Below are positions 41,126-51,506 of a stretch of DNA of 64,000 bases, piece after piece. The notes beneath the pieces were generated by a model. It made no database searches and was not told where the DNA came from. It worked only from the letters and a program-made list of their open reading frames with translations. This DNA comes from Dendrophyllia cribrosa. Its lineage: Eukaryota > Cnidaria > Anthozoa > Scleractinia > Dendrophylliidae. How positions within the stretch are numbered: the stretch's first letter is position 1; every line of letters begins with the position of its first letter. The DNA lies in assembly GCA_024195265.1 (NCBI GenBank), contig JAJLRJ010000013.1:15197662-15261661 (forward strand), written 5' to 3'. The translations under genes and the position numbers were made by a program.

Positions 41126-41760
41126 TTCAACTTTTTATATGCATTGGCAAAGTTTTTAGAGTTGTTTTTACCTCAACATGTCGTTTAGATGGCAAGTTAA
41201 CACTTCGCCAAAACAGACTTCTGGTTTATCTAAGTATGTTCCTACTAAAGTATCCTAACAACCATTGGTATCGTCAGAAAGCTCTTGATTAGGCCTCTTG
41301 TGTGATGTATTTATTTCTCTCAACAGTTAAATCCTCTTCGAGTTATTTCATTTCTGTGAGCAAATCCACCCATGTTTAAAAAGCCGTTTTAGGTCTTTTT
41401 AACCCCTTTCCCCACAACCTGATACCATATTTTTTTCCGAATAGCCCTTAAATAGGGCCGTTATATGATATATTTTTTTATCTTAAACACGTAAATCCTT
41501 TTCGAGTTATAACCATTTAAACACCGTTTTTCGGGTGTTTTTTCTACCTAGGTTTAAAAAATCGTAAAAAAATTATAGTTGCAACAATTTTTGCTAATCT
41601 TTTAATATAATGTAAAATGTTTATTGCGCTTGTTTACTGGCAAGTATAAGTTTGTTAGTTGTTTGTACATTTCAGTTATAGTTCTTTAATGTTGTGAGTA
41701 AATCCACACATGTTTGAAAAGCCATTTTAGTTTTTTTTAACGCATTTAAATAGCCATTTC
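41126..41760. other. Non-coding stretch, nothing recognised
   Basis: AT-rich sequence with no convincing frame. Two loosely similar segments around CCACCCATGTTTAAAAAGCC (near 41367) and CCACACATGTTTGAAAAGCC (near 41706) hint at an old duplication. Confidence 0.4.
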
Positions 41761-42800
41761 AATCTCCCTTTAATAGGGAAACTTGACACAGAACATTCTA
41801 ATGATCTGTAGATATAGCACAGGAAACTACAGGTCTATATCTGTCTCCATTCAGAAGTTAAAATTGACAATATGATGAGATTTTGACTTCTCAGAAGTAA
41901 AAAAAGTAGACATCACTTTGCTTTTTTGAGCTCAAACACTGAAAATTTATCCAAATCAGCTGAACGTTGGTACAAAACATTCTAACAACCTGTAGATATA
42001 GTACACCAAAGTCCAAGCCAATATCTGTCTCCATTCAGAAATTAGGTTTCAAAATATGATGCTTTTTTGACTTCTCAAAAGTAAAAAAGTAGAAATCACG
42101 TTGCTTTTTTTAGTTCAATCACTGACAATTTATCCAAATCAGCTGAAACTTGGCACAGAACATTTCAACAACCTACAGATATGGTACACCAAAGTGAAAG
42201 CCAATATCTGTCTCCATTCAGAATTTTGGTTTCAAAATATGATGATTTTTTGACTTCTCAAAAGTAAAAAAGTAGAAATCCTTTGCTTTTTTGAGCTCCA
42301 ACGCTGAAAATTTATCCCAATCAGCTGAACCTTGACACAGAATATCCCAACAACCTGTAGACATAGTTCACCAAAGTACAAGCCAATGTCTGTCTCCATT
42401 CAGAATTTTGGTTTCAAAATATGATGATTTTTAGACTTCTCAAAAGTAAAAAAGTAGAAATCACTTTGCTTTTTTGAGCTCAAACACTGAAAATTTATCC
42501 AAATAATCTACAGCTTGGCACAGAACATTCCAACAAGCTGTAGATATAGTACACCAAAGCACAAGCCAATATCTGTCTCCATTTAGAATTTAGATTTCAA
42601 AATATGACATCCAGCAATCGGGACCGCCATTTTAGAATTTTTCTCAAAGAAAAAAATTCATAAAAAATGGACAATTTATCCAAATCATCTGAAACTTTGC
42701 ACAGAACATTCTAATAACCTGTTAATGTAGCACACCAAAGCACAAGTCTATATCTAACTCCATTCAGAATTTAGGTTTCAAAAAATATGTTTTTTCCTAC
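41761..42800. repeat. Tandem repeat, ~182-bp unit, six copies
   Basis: The landmark CTGTAGATATAG(C/T) recurs at about 41805, 41990, 42172, 42354, 42537 and 42718, a spacing of 181-185 bp. Each unit also carries CTGTCTCCATTCAGAA and CTTCTCAAAAGTAAAAAAGTAG. The last copy is the most diverged. Confidence 0.75.
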
Positions 42801-43860
42801 CCATTTAAAATGACGTCATAATGACGTCACAATGAGACATCAACACTGTCAATCTACTAAGCTTATGATTTTGTACTTTCATGCTAAATTTCAAGTCTAA
42901 AGCGGTAATACTTTAGGAGTTATTATAGGGTAAGTTTTGAGACATATCAGTGTCCGTACATGAAGCTTGTCATCACTGCAGGGACAAGCCATGGAGCGGT
43001 AAGTACACGCTTTTTTGTGCTCCGCATTTGTACTCTAGTTTAGACCTTTTTAAGACTATGCACGACCAAACCAACTATCAGAACTATGACATAAGGAAAC
43101 GTTTTTCCCAACCGAAAGTGTTTGCTTTTGCATAGTCAGCAGTGTATCTTTAGATATTTAACCCTCATCTCAAGAAATCATTTCATGGCTTTTAGAGACA
43201 AAAGACGAGGGTTTTTATGATAGAGGTAGTTGATACACCAGGAAAGGAACACTTTGGTGTAAGTTTTGCGGGACTTCGTCATTGTGCTTAGGAGTAATTA
43301 ATAACTGAATAATTAATTAGCTGCAAATTTCTACCGTTAATAACATCGTCAGATCTTGTGTTTATGGCAGTGATTATATCAATCGAGCTAGATCCCAAAG
43401 TGATCTAACCGTGATGTTAAAGTCAAGGAAACAGCTTTTAAAACGTGCGAGTTATTAACGGTTGAATTTTGTCCAATATGGCGGACCCAAAGGTGCGTCA
43501 AACATGCAAACGAGGCTATACTTTGAACGTTAATATCGATCTCTGAGGGGATTTTATCAAACTTCCTCAAATTTGCAGAATATATACAACGTCTTTTGCT
43601 AATACACTCGGGGTTATTATCGGCTCAACGGTTTGTATCTAGCCTCGTTTACAAGTTTTTCAAACACGTAAACGAGGCTACACTTTGATCGTTAATATCT
43701 CTGAGGGGATTACATCAAACAACTTCAAGTTTGCAGGATATATTGCATGACTTTAATACTATCTTCGAATACACTCGGTTTTAATATCGGCTCGGCCTTA
43801 TGCTTCTAGTTCAAAACCTCGAACACATGCGAAAACACCTCAACAGAAGCTAATATACCG
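42801..43860. repeat. Non-coding stretch with a ~162-bp direct duplication
   Basis: A segment starting AAACGAGGCTA at 43508 recurs at 43670, with shared CTCTGAGGGGATT and AATACACTCGG. Elsewhere I see no gene. Two TGACGTCA-like words lie near 42812-42829. Confidence 0.5.
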
Positions 43861-44452
43861 TGCTTATAATGCAAGCAGCGAAGGATGTCTTGAAGGTAAA
43901 AACACAAAGAGTACTGTACAACAAGGACAAAAACATTAACTGGAACATGTTTCGCTCCGATTATCCCCATTGTGCAGTTCTTTACCAAGCAGCGGATGCT
44001 TTGGGCTTTGAAATGCTACAAGGGTGCGCCAAACGGGCCTTGGGGTGCATGTCCTGGATCTCTCAACACCACCTACAATGAGAGATTGATGACGAAGCCT
44101 CAAGAGCCCTTGACACTGATACATTATATGGAATGTACAAGTTGGCGCTAGACTGTGCGCCAGAAAAGTTCCACTTAAACGAAGATCAAACAGGTGGCGA
44201 TGCAGATAAGGACATTGAGAGAGACGATGAAGAGAAGAAGTCCAGGAAAAGAAAAGCCACACCAACAGACATTGAGAGCGACTACGATACTGTAAAGAAG
44301 GCAAAGGAGAAAACAGCAAGTGCCCTTACAACAGACAGCGAGAGCGATTTCCAAGCTCCCGAAAAGAAAACGAAAACGAAAACAGCAAGTACCCTGAAGA
44401 GCGATGACGAAGCGCCCGTAAAGAAAACGAAAAAGAAAGCAGCAAGTCCCCT
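43860..44452 (+). pseudogene. Broken coding relic, left part, with charged low-complexity tail
   Basis: A single frame reads from about 43869 to 44452 with one TGA at 44079-44081. The first part (NMFRSDYPHCAVLYQAADALG) looks globular. The tail is Lys/Asp/Glu-rich with repeats like TASTLKSDDEAPVKKTKK. The frame is cut at the target site of the element starting at 44453 and matches, after the element, the frame starting at 51512 (KSDSE). I do not recognise the family. It may be host or from another transposon. Confidence 0.4.
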
Positions 44453-44594
44453 AGTAGTATAGGGACTTACCCGATCTGGCTCACCCCCCAAAAACCTAAA
44501 CGAACCCCTCATGGCTCACTTCGTTCGCCAGGAAGGGCTTTATCGTTTAGGTCTTTGGGGGGTGAGCCAGATCCGGGTAAGTCCCTATACTACT
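44453..44594. repeat. Left terminal hairpin of element 3
   Basis: A 142-bp palindrome with about 50-bp arms (AGTAGTATAGGGACTTACCC to GGGTAAGTCCCTATACTACT). A smaller hairpin around GGCTCACTTCGTTCGCC occupies the loop. A partial extra copy of the arm lies just inside, to about 44650. Confidence 0.75.
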
Positions 44595-44708
44595 ACTGAT
44601 CAGAGGCCTTTGGGTGGCGAGCCAGATTCGGGTAAGTAAGTAACTATACCGTCCTGATCACGATTTTATCGCCTATTGAAGGAATGTATATTCCTATATA
44701 TAAGCTCG

Positions 44709-47072
44709 ATGGCTTCCACGAGAGACGACACGCTCACTTTTGCACAACAGAATCATGCTTTCAATAATTGGCTGCGCAGTTACAAGATGACCGTTCCGGC
44801 CAACTATCCCACAAAGGATCTCTCTTTGTTTTACAAAGAGATCGAACCTGAGCTGCTTAGAGTAATTAGAATAGAAGTTGAAAGATTAGGCTTAGTTAAG
44901 ATTAGCTTCACTAAGCGAATTAGACTTAGAAAAGATACTAATAAAGGTACTGAATACACTACCTTCTTCAGACAAGATGTGCCATTAGTCATCAACAGCT
45001 ATAATCCAGAACAAATCATGAAAAAGCTTAACACTGTAGTGAACAATAACAAAGAACTTATCTCTTATTGGGTAGAAAGAGGCTCAGGGTGGGTTGTTGA
45101 CAGGCTTCTGAACGTTTATCTCGACTTTGCAAGACATGTGCCAATAAGAGGCGGTTCATATATCCCTCTTCCTCCAAAGCTCAAAGCTTAACATGCTATC
45201 ATAAACATCAAAAACAAAGACCATGCTTGTTTGCGATGGGCTTTGAGAGCTGCACTTTTCCCCACTGAGAAAAACTCTGATAGACCAAGCAGATATCCAA
45301 CAAACGATGGCTTGGACTTCACAGGTATTTCCTTCCCAACGCCTTTACAAGAAATACCGAAGGTCGAGAAACTGAACAACATTGCAATCGATGTTTTCGG
45401 TTGGCAAAAAGGAAGAGCAGTGGTCTACCATGTCAGCGACATGAAAGGTCAGGAGATCCCAAGGATCAACGTAATGCTCATCACCGACTCACACACAAGC
45501 CACTACTGTTATATTAAAAACCTAGGCATTCTTTTTCGAGAACATTACGCCACAGACAACCAGGTTCACTTCTGTGAGAGATGTCTGCAAGGCTTCTCAT
45601 CAGACAGAGTTCTCAAAGACCATCTCCTCTACTGCAAAGGAGTAAAGGGCCGCGCAGTCAAAGTCGAGATGCAAAAGAAAGGCGAACATATGCTTCGCTT
45701 TGAGAACTACCAAAACCAGATGAAGGCGCCGTTCATAATCTACGCTGATTGTGAAAGCCTAATCCAGAAGATGGACACATGTAAACCATCCCCACTACAA
45801 AGCAGCACCACTAAGACTAACGTTCACAAACCATGTGGCTTCAGCTTCGTTGTTGTTAGATCGGATGGCGCGTCAGGCAAGCCATACCTCTATAAAGGAG
45901 AGAACGCTATGCGAGAGGTTCTGACCACTCCTCTTGGAGTGGAAAAGGCAATCAGAGAAACCCTCAAGCAGAAGGCCCCACTACAAATGACAAAAGAAGA
46001 CTGGAAAGACTCCAGTACAGCTGACAAATGCAACATTTGTCACAAGGGCTTAATTAAGCACAACGCAAGAGAAGCGGTAGAACTCTTCGGCCCAACCTCA
46101 GGAGAATACTGCGGTCTGATTCACAGGAGCACAAACAGATGTAACTCCAAAGCCCTCAAACCCTAAACACAAGACGATGAAGGCAAGTGTAGCATCGACA
46201 AGTAGCACCCAAGATTGCCAAAAACCCGACGATGACAGTGAAGACTGATTCTTCTGCGGCGAGCCTCTATTACGCGATAGTTTTAGAGACGCAAAGAGAG
46301 ACCATTGTCACATATCAGGCAAATACCGTAGTTCAGCCCACAACTCTTGCAACAGAAGTCTTTTCATAATCAACCCCAAACAAATCATCATCCCAGTTGT
46401 CTTTCACAACCTGAAAGGCTACGACGCTCGCCACCTAATGCAGCAAATCACAGAGGTTGGTTCTGATCTGCAATGCATCCCCACGAACGTGGAGAAGTAC
46501 ATCTCTTTCTCCCTAGGCAAGCTGAGGTTCATAGACAGCTGTCAGTTCTTGCAAGCAAGCCTAGACAGTCTTGTTGGATCAAACAAACCAGAGGACTTCG
46601 AGTTCACGAGGCAGCACGAAGCGGATCCAGGAAGAAGAAAGCTTCTTCTCCAAAAGGGCGTCTACCCTTACGAATACATGGACTCTTTCGAGCGATTCTA
46701 AGAAGAGTCTTTACAAGAAGAAGAAGAAGAAGAAGAGCCTTTTACAGCAAGCTCAAAATGGAGCACATCAAAGATGAAGACTACGAGCACGCTCAGCGAG
46801 TGTGGGAAACCTTCGGATGCAAGAATCTCGGAGAGTATCGCGATCTTTATCTGCGAACAGATGTCTTGCTCCTTGCAGATGTCTATGAGAACTTTTGGAA
46901 AAAGTGCCTCAAAAACTACGGCCTAGACCCCGCACACTATTACACCAGTCCTGGTTTGAGTTCGGATGCGTTGTTGAAATACACGGCAATCGAGCTGGAG
47001 CTCCTGACCGACTACAACATGCATCTCTTCATCGAAAAGGGAATGAGAGGTGGCATTTCCACAGAAATGACC
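44709..47072 (+). pseudogene. polB: Family B DNA polymerase (copy 3), N-terminal two thirds, several stops
   Basis: The ATG at 44709 follows CCTATATATAAGCTCG. The frame holds an N-terminal region ending GGSYIPLPPKLKA, a TAA at 45189-45191, then HAIINIKNK, a zinc finger-like CERCLQGFSSDR, exonuclease I IIYADCES and CNICHKG. Further stops lie at 46164, near 46203 (TAG) and near 46246 (TGA), and a stop at 46699 precedes a Glu-rich insertion near 46715-46740. A frame change then leads to AQRVWETFGCKNLG and DPAHYYTSPGLSSDALL. It ends abruptly at RGGISTEM near 47072, before the palm motifs A-C. It is closest to copy 2 in type. Confidence 0.8.
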
Positions 47073-47438
47073 TTTCAGGTTTTTCATCCGCTTGCCTTAC
47101 TGCGTTCAGTAAAAGGCTAGAAGGAAAGGTTACAAAACATGAAAAGATCTGTACACTCGCCGTTGCTAAACAAAACTCCGTCAGCGAGTTGGTTTCAAAA
47201 GCCCTCAAAGACAAAACGCATCAGTGATTCCGAGTTTTCTATTATACTTCGCGAGGTACAGAAATATCATGAACTCAAAGCCTTGATTCGCTCTGGTGAA
47301 AACAAAACACAAGGCGGTTAAACTAGATCTCCAGATCTTGAAAAGATCAGAAAAGAAATTCGCAACGAAAAACGCGAGAAGCTACAAAAAAAGATCACTT
47401 CTTTGGCCGCTCAATCCAAGTCAGATTTGAGAAACTAA
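47073..47438 (+). pseudogene. Fragment of an element-encoded helical protein fused to PolB relic
   Basis: Directly after the polymerase fragment the same stretch encodes KRLEGKVTKHEKICTLAVAK and, after a frameshift near 47220, ISDSEFSIILREVQKYHELK and a Lys/Arg-rich tail to 47438 (one TAA inside). I recall this KHEKI...ISDxEF pattern from small proteins of cnidarian Polinton-like elements, usually after a hydrophobic segment that is missing here. The junction suggests an internal deletion that removed the polymerase catalytic part. Confidence 0.5.
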
Positions 47439-47564
47439 ACTCAGGGTTTTATCTATCTTTGACAAAAGAACACAATCGCGTGACACGGCGTGACACCTAG
47501 GCGTTACATGTCACGCGTGACATTGCGTGACAGGCCACAAAAAAAGCCAAAACCCTGGTCTGAT

Positions 47565-47747
47565 GGTGCTCGTTGGATGTTTCTGCCTAGCCTCGGCTAA
47601 GACTTTTGCCTCACCGAAGTGAGGACTTTAACCGCTGACAAGGCGGTTGACTTTCCCATTTTACCTCTGGGAGCGAGGAGGAGATCTCTGAGCACCCCCA
47701 TGTTATCAGTTGGCCCAGAGCGGGCTCACTCGGGGGTCCTCAACTGA
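47565..47747 (+). ncRNA. Candidate structured RNA (unverified)
   Basis: Stems seen by eye: GGTGCTC (47565-47571) with GAGCACC (47690-47696) closing a multi-branch region. Inside are CCTCAC-CGAA-GTGAGG (47609-47624) and AACCGC/GCGGTT (47630-47648), plus a weaker CCTC/GAGG (47664-47678). A separate stem TCAGTTG/CAACTGA (47706-47747) contains GCCC/GGGC. No known RNA family is recognised. It may equally be promoter or packaging structure. Confidence 0.3.
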
Positions 47748-48315
47748 CTCAACAACCCCACTACTCCTGTTCTGACATCGCATTAACCGTAAGCAAGGTT
47801 CTGACAGTGGCCAACCGTCTCCCCCCTGAGTTATACCGAATTACAAACTTAATATAGGCTATATTTCAACGACCCTTATATATTGGAAAAAGTTGTGAGC
47901 TTTCACATGTGGTAACTCTATGTGGAACCAAACTGAATTACTAGAGCACACACGCATGCGCCGTGACTCGCCTATTGAACACTTACCACTGCTAATTGTA
48001 AACATGACTGCGTTGTCTCCACGGGAAGTGTATAGGCGGTTTACGTCACAGCTATCAGCCATTAGACACATGACTGAAGTAACAAAAAAATATCACAACG
48101 AATTTGGAGACAGATAAACAACACAAGTAAGTCTTGCTGCGCTCGCTCGCTGGTAGAGACTATACGACCGAACTTCACCGGTCACAACTACCAGAAAGGC
48201 TCTTTCTCATCTTCGAAGAGCTATCATCTCAACTAACAGACGATAAAACACAAGAATACCTCGAAAGTAAGCTTATCATTACACCTATTACTTTGAACAA
48301 TAAGCTAAATCATTT
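47748..48315. other. Degraded stretch without a recognisable gene
   Basis: Short frames occur (for example 48134-48355, encoding LPERLFLIFEELSSQLTDD) but none is recognised. They may be upstream remains of the zinc-ribbon gene that follows. Confidence 0.3.
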
Positions 48316-48643
48316 TTATTCCATTGTAGAAAATGTGGCCGCATTGAAGTCGTAGATGGTGCGGCCTTCACACAAGACCAATTCTATAAGAATGAACACA
48401 TGAAAATTATAAACAGTTCTAGTTCACAAAGATTGTTTAATTTTAATTACTCCCTTGATCACATACTCAGTAAAGACTCTGACAAAATTAGGTCATGACA
48501 ATGGCCAAGCAGTATTAGCTAGACTAAGAGAAGAAATAGCAAGACAAAATATTCTTCCCACATCATTAACTGCAGACAAAATGAAAGAATTACTTCGTAA
48601 GATCGGTAGAACTGATTTATACAAATTCACAAATCTTGAGTGA
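48316..48643 (+). pseudogene. Zinc-ribbon VLTF3-like relic
   Basis: The first frame encodes FHCRKCGRIEVVDGAAF, QFYKNEH and FNFNYSLDHILSKD. After a frameshift near 48490 the next frame gives LARLREEIARQNIL and LTADKMKELLRKIGRTDLYK to a TGA at 48641-48643. A CxxC ribbon followed by helical blocks of this kind fits VLTF3-like late transcription factors of Polinton-like viruses. It differs from the gene at 8141-8713. The assignment is from recalled patterns and uncertain. Confidence 0.45.
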
Positions 48644-49333
48644 AGTTTCCGGTATTAAGCCCCCGTTGTTGACCCAAAGCAGCAGGATCAAATAAATTAT
48701 ATTTTTACATGCGTATCGGATCACCTACCAAAAAGCATTTATTATCCCTTTTTAATTTACAAAATATTAGATCTAATTTTACCGAAAAAAAAAGCCCACA
48801 ACGTGGGATTTTGAATTACATTATATTACAAAAACCAGCTTTGAATTACAAGAACGAATTACTTTGGCAGTCAGCAGATCGGGCCGCTGGAATAATCAAG
48901 TCATCTAAACATTTGTTCTTCTAAAAATGGCCTAAGGAGTTCGCTACCATCGCCTGTGTTTGGTATTGTCTCTTGCTTGCGTGATTGTGTTGCTAGATGC
49001 GGCGTATGGATAAATTCACTAATTCTATTCTGTATAGCTGACCGACTTTCGTGAAATGTTTCAACGAGCTTTTGTATTTCTGTTAAAAAACCTGTTTTTT
49101 TGCAACCTTCACGAAGCTAATTTCGAGTAGCTTCCACACAAAGAATCCGATGGGAAGACTCCCCTCAAAGGAAACATGAGATGTCTCTTTCAAGGCACTT
49201 TTCATTAAGAGCAGACGCTGATGTTCTTCTTTGTGATTCTTTAGTGAAAAAGACAACCTCACTTTTCCATATGAACACCAAAGATCCTTCTCAGAAATCC
49301 CTTGCATGATTTCCTCGAATTCCTCCTGGCTTA
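48644..49333. other. Degraded stretch with small unassigned frames
   Basis: A 71-codon plus-strand frame (48709-48924) and a 74-codon minus-strand frame (49083-49307, with LSFSLKNHKEEHQRLLLMK) are open but unrecognised. They may be remains of element genes. Confidence 0.3.
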
Positions 49334-49709
49334 GGGGTATAGAATGGTAAATTCGAGACTTCGCGAGACTGCGAGACCCTTGTTAAAAAATTCGAGACCG
49401 AGACTTTAGTGTTTCTATCAAATCCGAGCCCGAGACTTTACCTTTAAAAAATCCGAGCCCGAGACTCCAATCAGTGCTGGAAAATGTCGGGCCGATAGTA
49501 CTAAAACAGCTTAAAACGTGACTGAAATCTCCAGCGGAAGCTGAGATTTACGAGACTCCGAGATCCAAATTATCAAAATTCGAGACTTCGAGACTTCGAA
49601 AATTATAGCGAGCCCGAGATTCCGAGACTCCAATTTTAAATGCCGAGAATTCGAGACTCGGTGAATATTTTCCGAGATGCATCATTTCCGATAGACCATT
49701 CTATACCCC
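49334..49709. mobile_element. hAT-like MITE, 376 bp
   Basis: Terminal inverted repeats GGGGTATAGAATGGT / ACCATTCTATACCCC enclose a non-coding interior made largely of CGAGACT-type words. The flanks CTGGCTTA (49326-49333) and TTGGCTTG (49710-49717) match at 6 of 8 positions, as for an aged 8-bp hAT duplication. Confidence 0.6.
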
Positions 49710-49734
49710 TTGGCTTGTATTCGGCGAACCGAGG

Positions 49735-50393
49735 TTAATTAATAAGACGCTCTGATTCGCAGTAATCGCTTGAATATTTCCTAAATATAACACAAACTCC
49801 CCAAGCGAAAGGAGTTTTATTTTTTAACGAAGGGATTCGATCCTTATTGAAACTCGAGTTGTGATCCATGTTGGGCTTTAACTCTTTCCAAGAACACATT
49901 CTAAACCATGCATCTACAAAAAAACCCTTCTTTCACTTTGTCACCACTCAAATGAAGTCCTGTTTGTATTTGATCTTCATAATGACGTGGGACAGTATTT
50001 CTGACAATCTGTTGTGTGTGGACATTTAAATTCTAACAAGATCAAATTGTTAGAATTAGGGTCAACATAATAGCCGTCTGGACTACATGTTAATTTACCG
50101 TGTAGCGCGTGATCGCTTGCGAGTCTGAGAGAAAGATCGTGCCCAAAAACAGAAACAGAGAACTTTCTTTCAAAATATGCGCGTACAAGCGGTTCGAATA
50201 AAATCCCCCACGTGCATGCAACATTCTTTGTAAAAGAATTTGTGGGTTGAAGCTTTTTCTGAAGCAAGCTTGTTTGGTTTTCAAAAGGCGATGAGCCTGT
50301 AAAAGCTGAAACCTCAGATGCACCGATGGTGTGTATTCTGGCGTTCACCCAGTCTGTGCTCGTTTGTTTGAGCCCAGTATCTCTCGAATTCAA
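49735..50393 (-). pseudogene. YqaJ-type viral recombinase/exonuclease, frameshifted
   Basis: The first frame (49977-50393) contains IGASEVSAFTGSSPF, CTWGILFEPLVRAYFE and the catalytic SPDGYY...LLEFKCP, the signature of lambda exonuclease/YqaJ nucleases. After a frameshift near 49985 the sequence continues with QIQTGLHLSG. A second shift in a T run near 49930 leads to VDAWFRMCSW, ending at 49735. These enzymes resect DNA ends for strand annealing during viral replication. The gene begins upstream of 50393 without a clear ATG. Confidence 0.75.
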
Positions 50394-50444
50394 AAACTCT
50401 TGAAATTCTTGGACGGTGTCCGTTGTCTTATACTAGGGTTGCTA

Positions 50445-50672
50445 TTATTTTAGTTGGTAATAACACTGCAAAGATAACACAATTGGGTGCAGCCACCTTC
50501 TTCCTCTTCTTTTCATCGTGTTTTGCAATCTTAGCATAGAAGTCTGTTTTGTAATTTCATATAGTCTTGATAAAGGCGGTTGTAACGGATTTTTATCATA
50601 CTTCTGATAAAATTCGTCGTATTTTTTATTAACTACCTGGAGAAGGATCATCATTTCTTTTAGAGTAGACAT
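50445..50672 (-). CDS. Small unrecognised protein, 75 residues
   Basis: Starts MSTLKEMMILLQVVNKKYDE and is helical with a Pro-rich middle and basic tail. Its ATG is preceded by TTTGTATATCTCA and, further up, ATCACTAATTGAAGAA (50695-50710), matching the polymerase promoter at 15855-15894. It may be the 5' part of the exonuclease gene, which lies directly downstream in another frame. Confidence 0.35.
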   Translation of the reverse strand: MSTLKEMMILLQVVNKKYDEFYQKYDKNPLQPPLSRLYEITKQTSMLRLQNTMKRRGRRWLHPIVLSLQCYYQLK

Positions 50673-50710
50673 TGAGATATACAAAGGTTTTAGAGTTCTT
50701 CAATTAGTGA

Positions 50711-51282
50711 TATACCCAACAGAAAAAGGGCTCTGGGTAATGTAACTGAGCCAGGAGGGTTCTGTTTTGGTGATGGGATCAAGATAAATAACTATGGTTT
50801 GAGAAGTAAATCAGCGATCTGTTTAGAGGTCATTTTTTTATATGATTTAGATCGCTTTGTGTTAAGGCATTATGTGAGATTGTTGCAAACAGTGGGGGCG
50901 ATGTTATTTCGTTTGGTAGTTTACCCTTGATTTATTTACAATATGACGTCCCATAGTGCTTATATATAGTGATTGAGATTGTTGGGACACTCGAAGCGGG
51001 GCTCAGTTAAGGGCTTTTGAGTGGGGTGAAAGAGATTTAATTAAAATGAGAGTGAGTTCGACCCAGGCCTGCCTGCCTGCTTCTCCGCGCATGGCAAGCC
51101 TTGTAGAGTTCGATAATGTGAGTGGAAAGCTCAAAATGCTCACCACTACCTTGTTGATATAAGGGATCGAAGGGTACAATGGTTTTGTTTAAGAACGAAA
51201 CTCTCGAAAAGGGTTTTCGTTCTTGCTCGTCTAGAAAAGAGGTCAGTTCAATTGACTGATGCTGGAATTTGCAAAAACACCG
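50711..51282. other. Non-coding, right terminal part of element 3
   Basis: No convincing gene. From about 51283 the sequence becomes the inverted copy of the left terminal repeat. Confidence 0.4.
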
Positions 51283-51368
51283 TCTCTCGTGGAAGCCTAG
51301 AGCTTGTATATAGGAATATACATTCCTTCATTTGGTAATAAAATCGTATACAACCCCTGATCAGGACG

Positions 51369-51506
51369 GTATAGTGACTTACCCGGATCTGACTCACCCC
51401 CCAAAGACCTAAACAATAAAGCCCCTCCTGGCTCACTTCGTTTGCCAGGAGGAATTCGTTTAGGTCTTTAAGGGGTGAGCCAGATCGGGAAAGTCCCTAT
51501 ACTACT
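51369..51506. repeat. Right terminal hairpin of element 3
   Basis: The inverted counterpart of the left hairpin, about 138 bp. The outer arm is intact (to ACTACT at 51506), while the inner arm is eroded at its tip (GGTATAGTGACTTACCC). Confidence 0.7.

Larger units (their letters stand above)
44453..51506. mobile_element. Third Polinton/adintovirus-like element, internally deleted
   Basis: Terminal inverted repeats start AGTAGTATAGGGACTT and end AAGTCCCTATACTACT, flanked by the 5-bp duplication CCCCT (44448-44452 and 51507-51511). Inverted similarity extends about 230 bp inward and includes the first codons of the polymerase gene. Content: most of a PolB, a fusion relic, a possible structured RNA, a zinc-ribbon relic, an exonuclease relic and one MITE. 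No integrase or capsid gene remains. Confidence 0.8.

Noticed and set aside
41761..42800. CRISPR-like array
   Set aside because: The whole 182-bp unit repeats, with no short repeats separated by unique spacers.
42950..43135. Short plus-strand frame
   Set aside because: No recognisable domain, and surrounding sequence is repeat-like.
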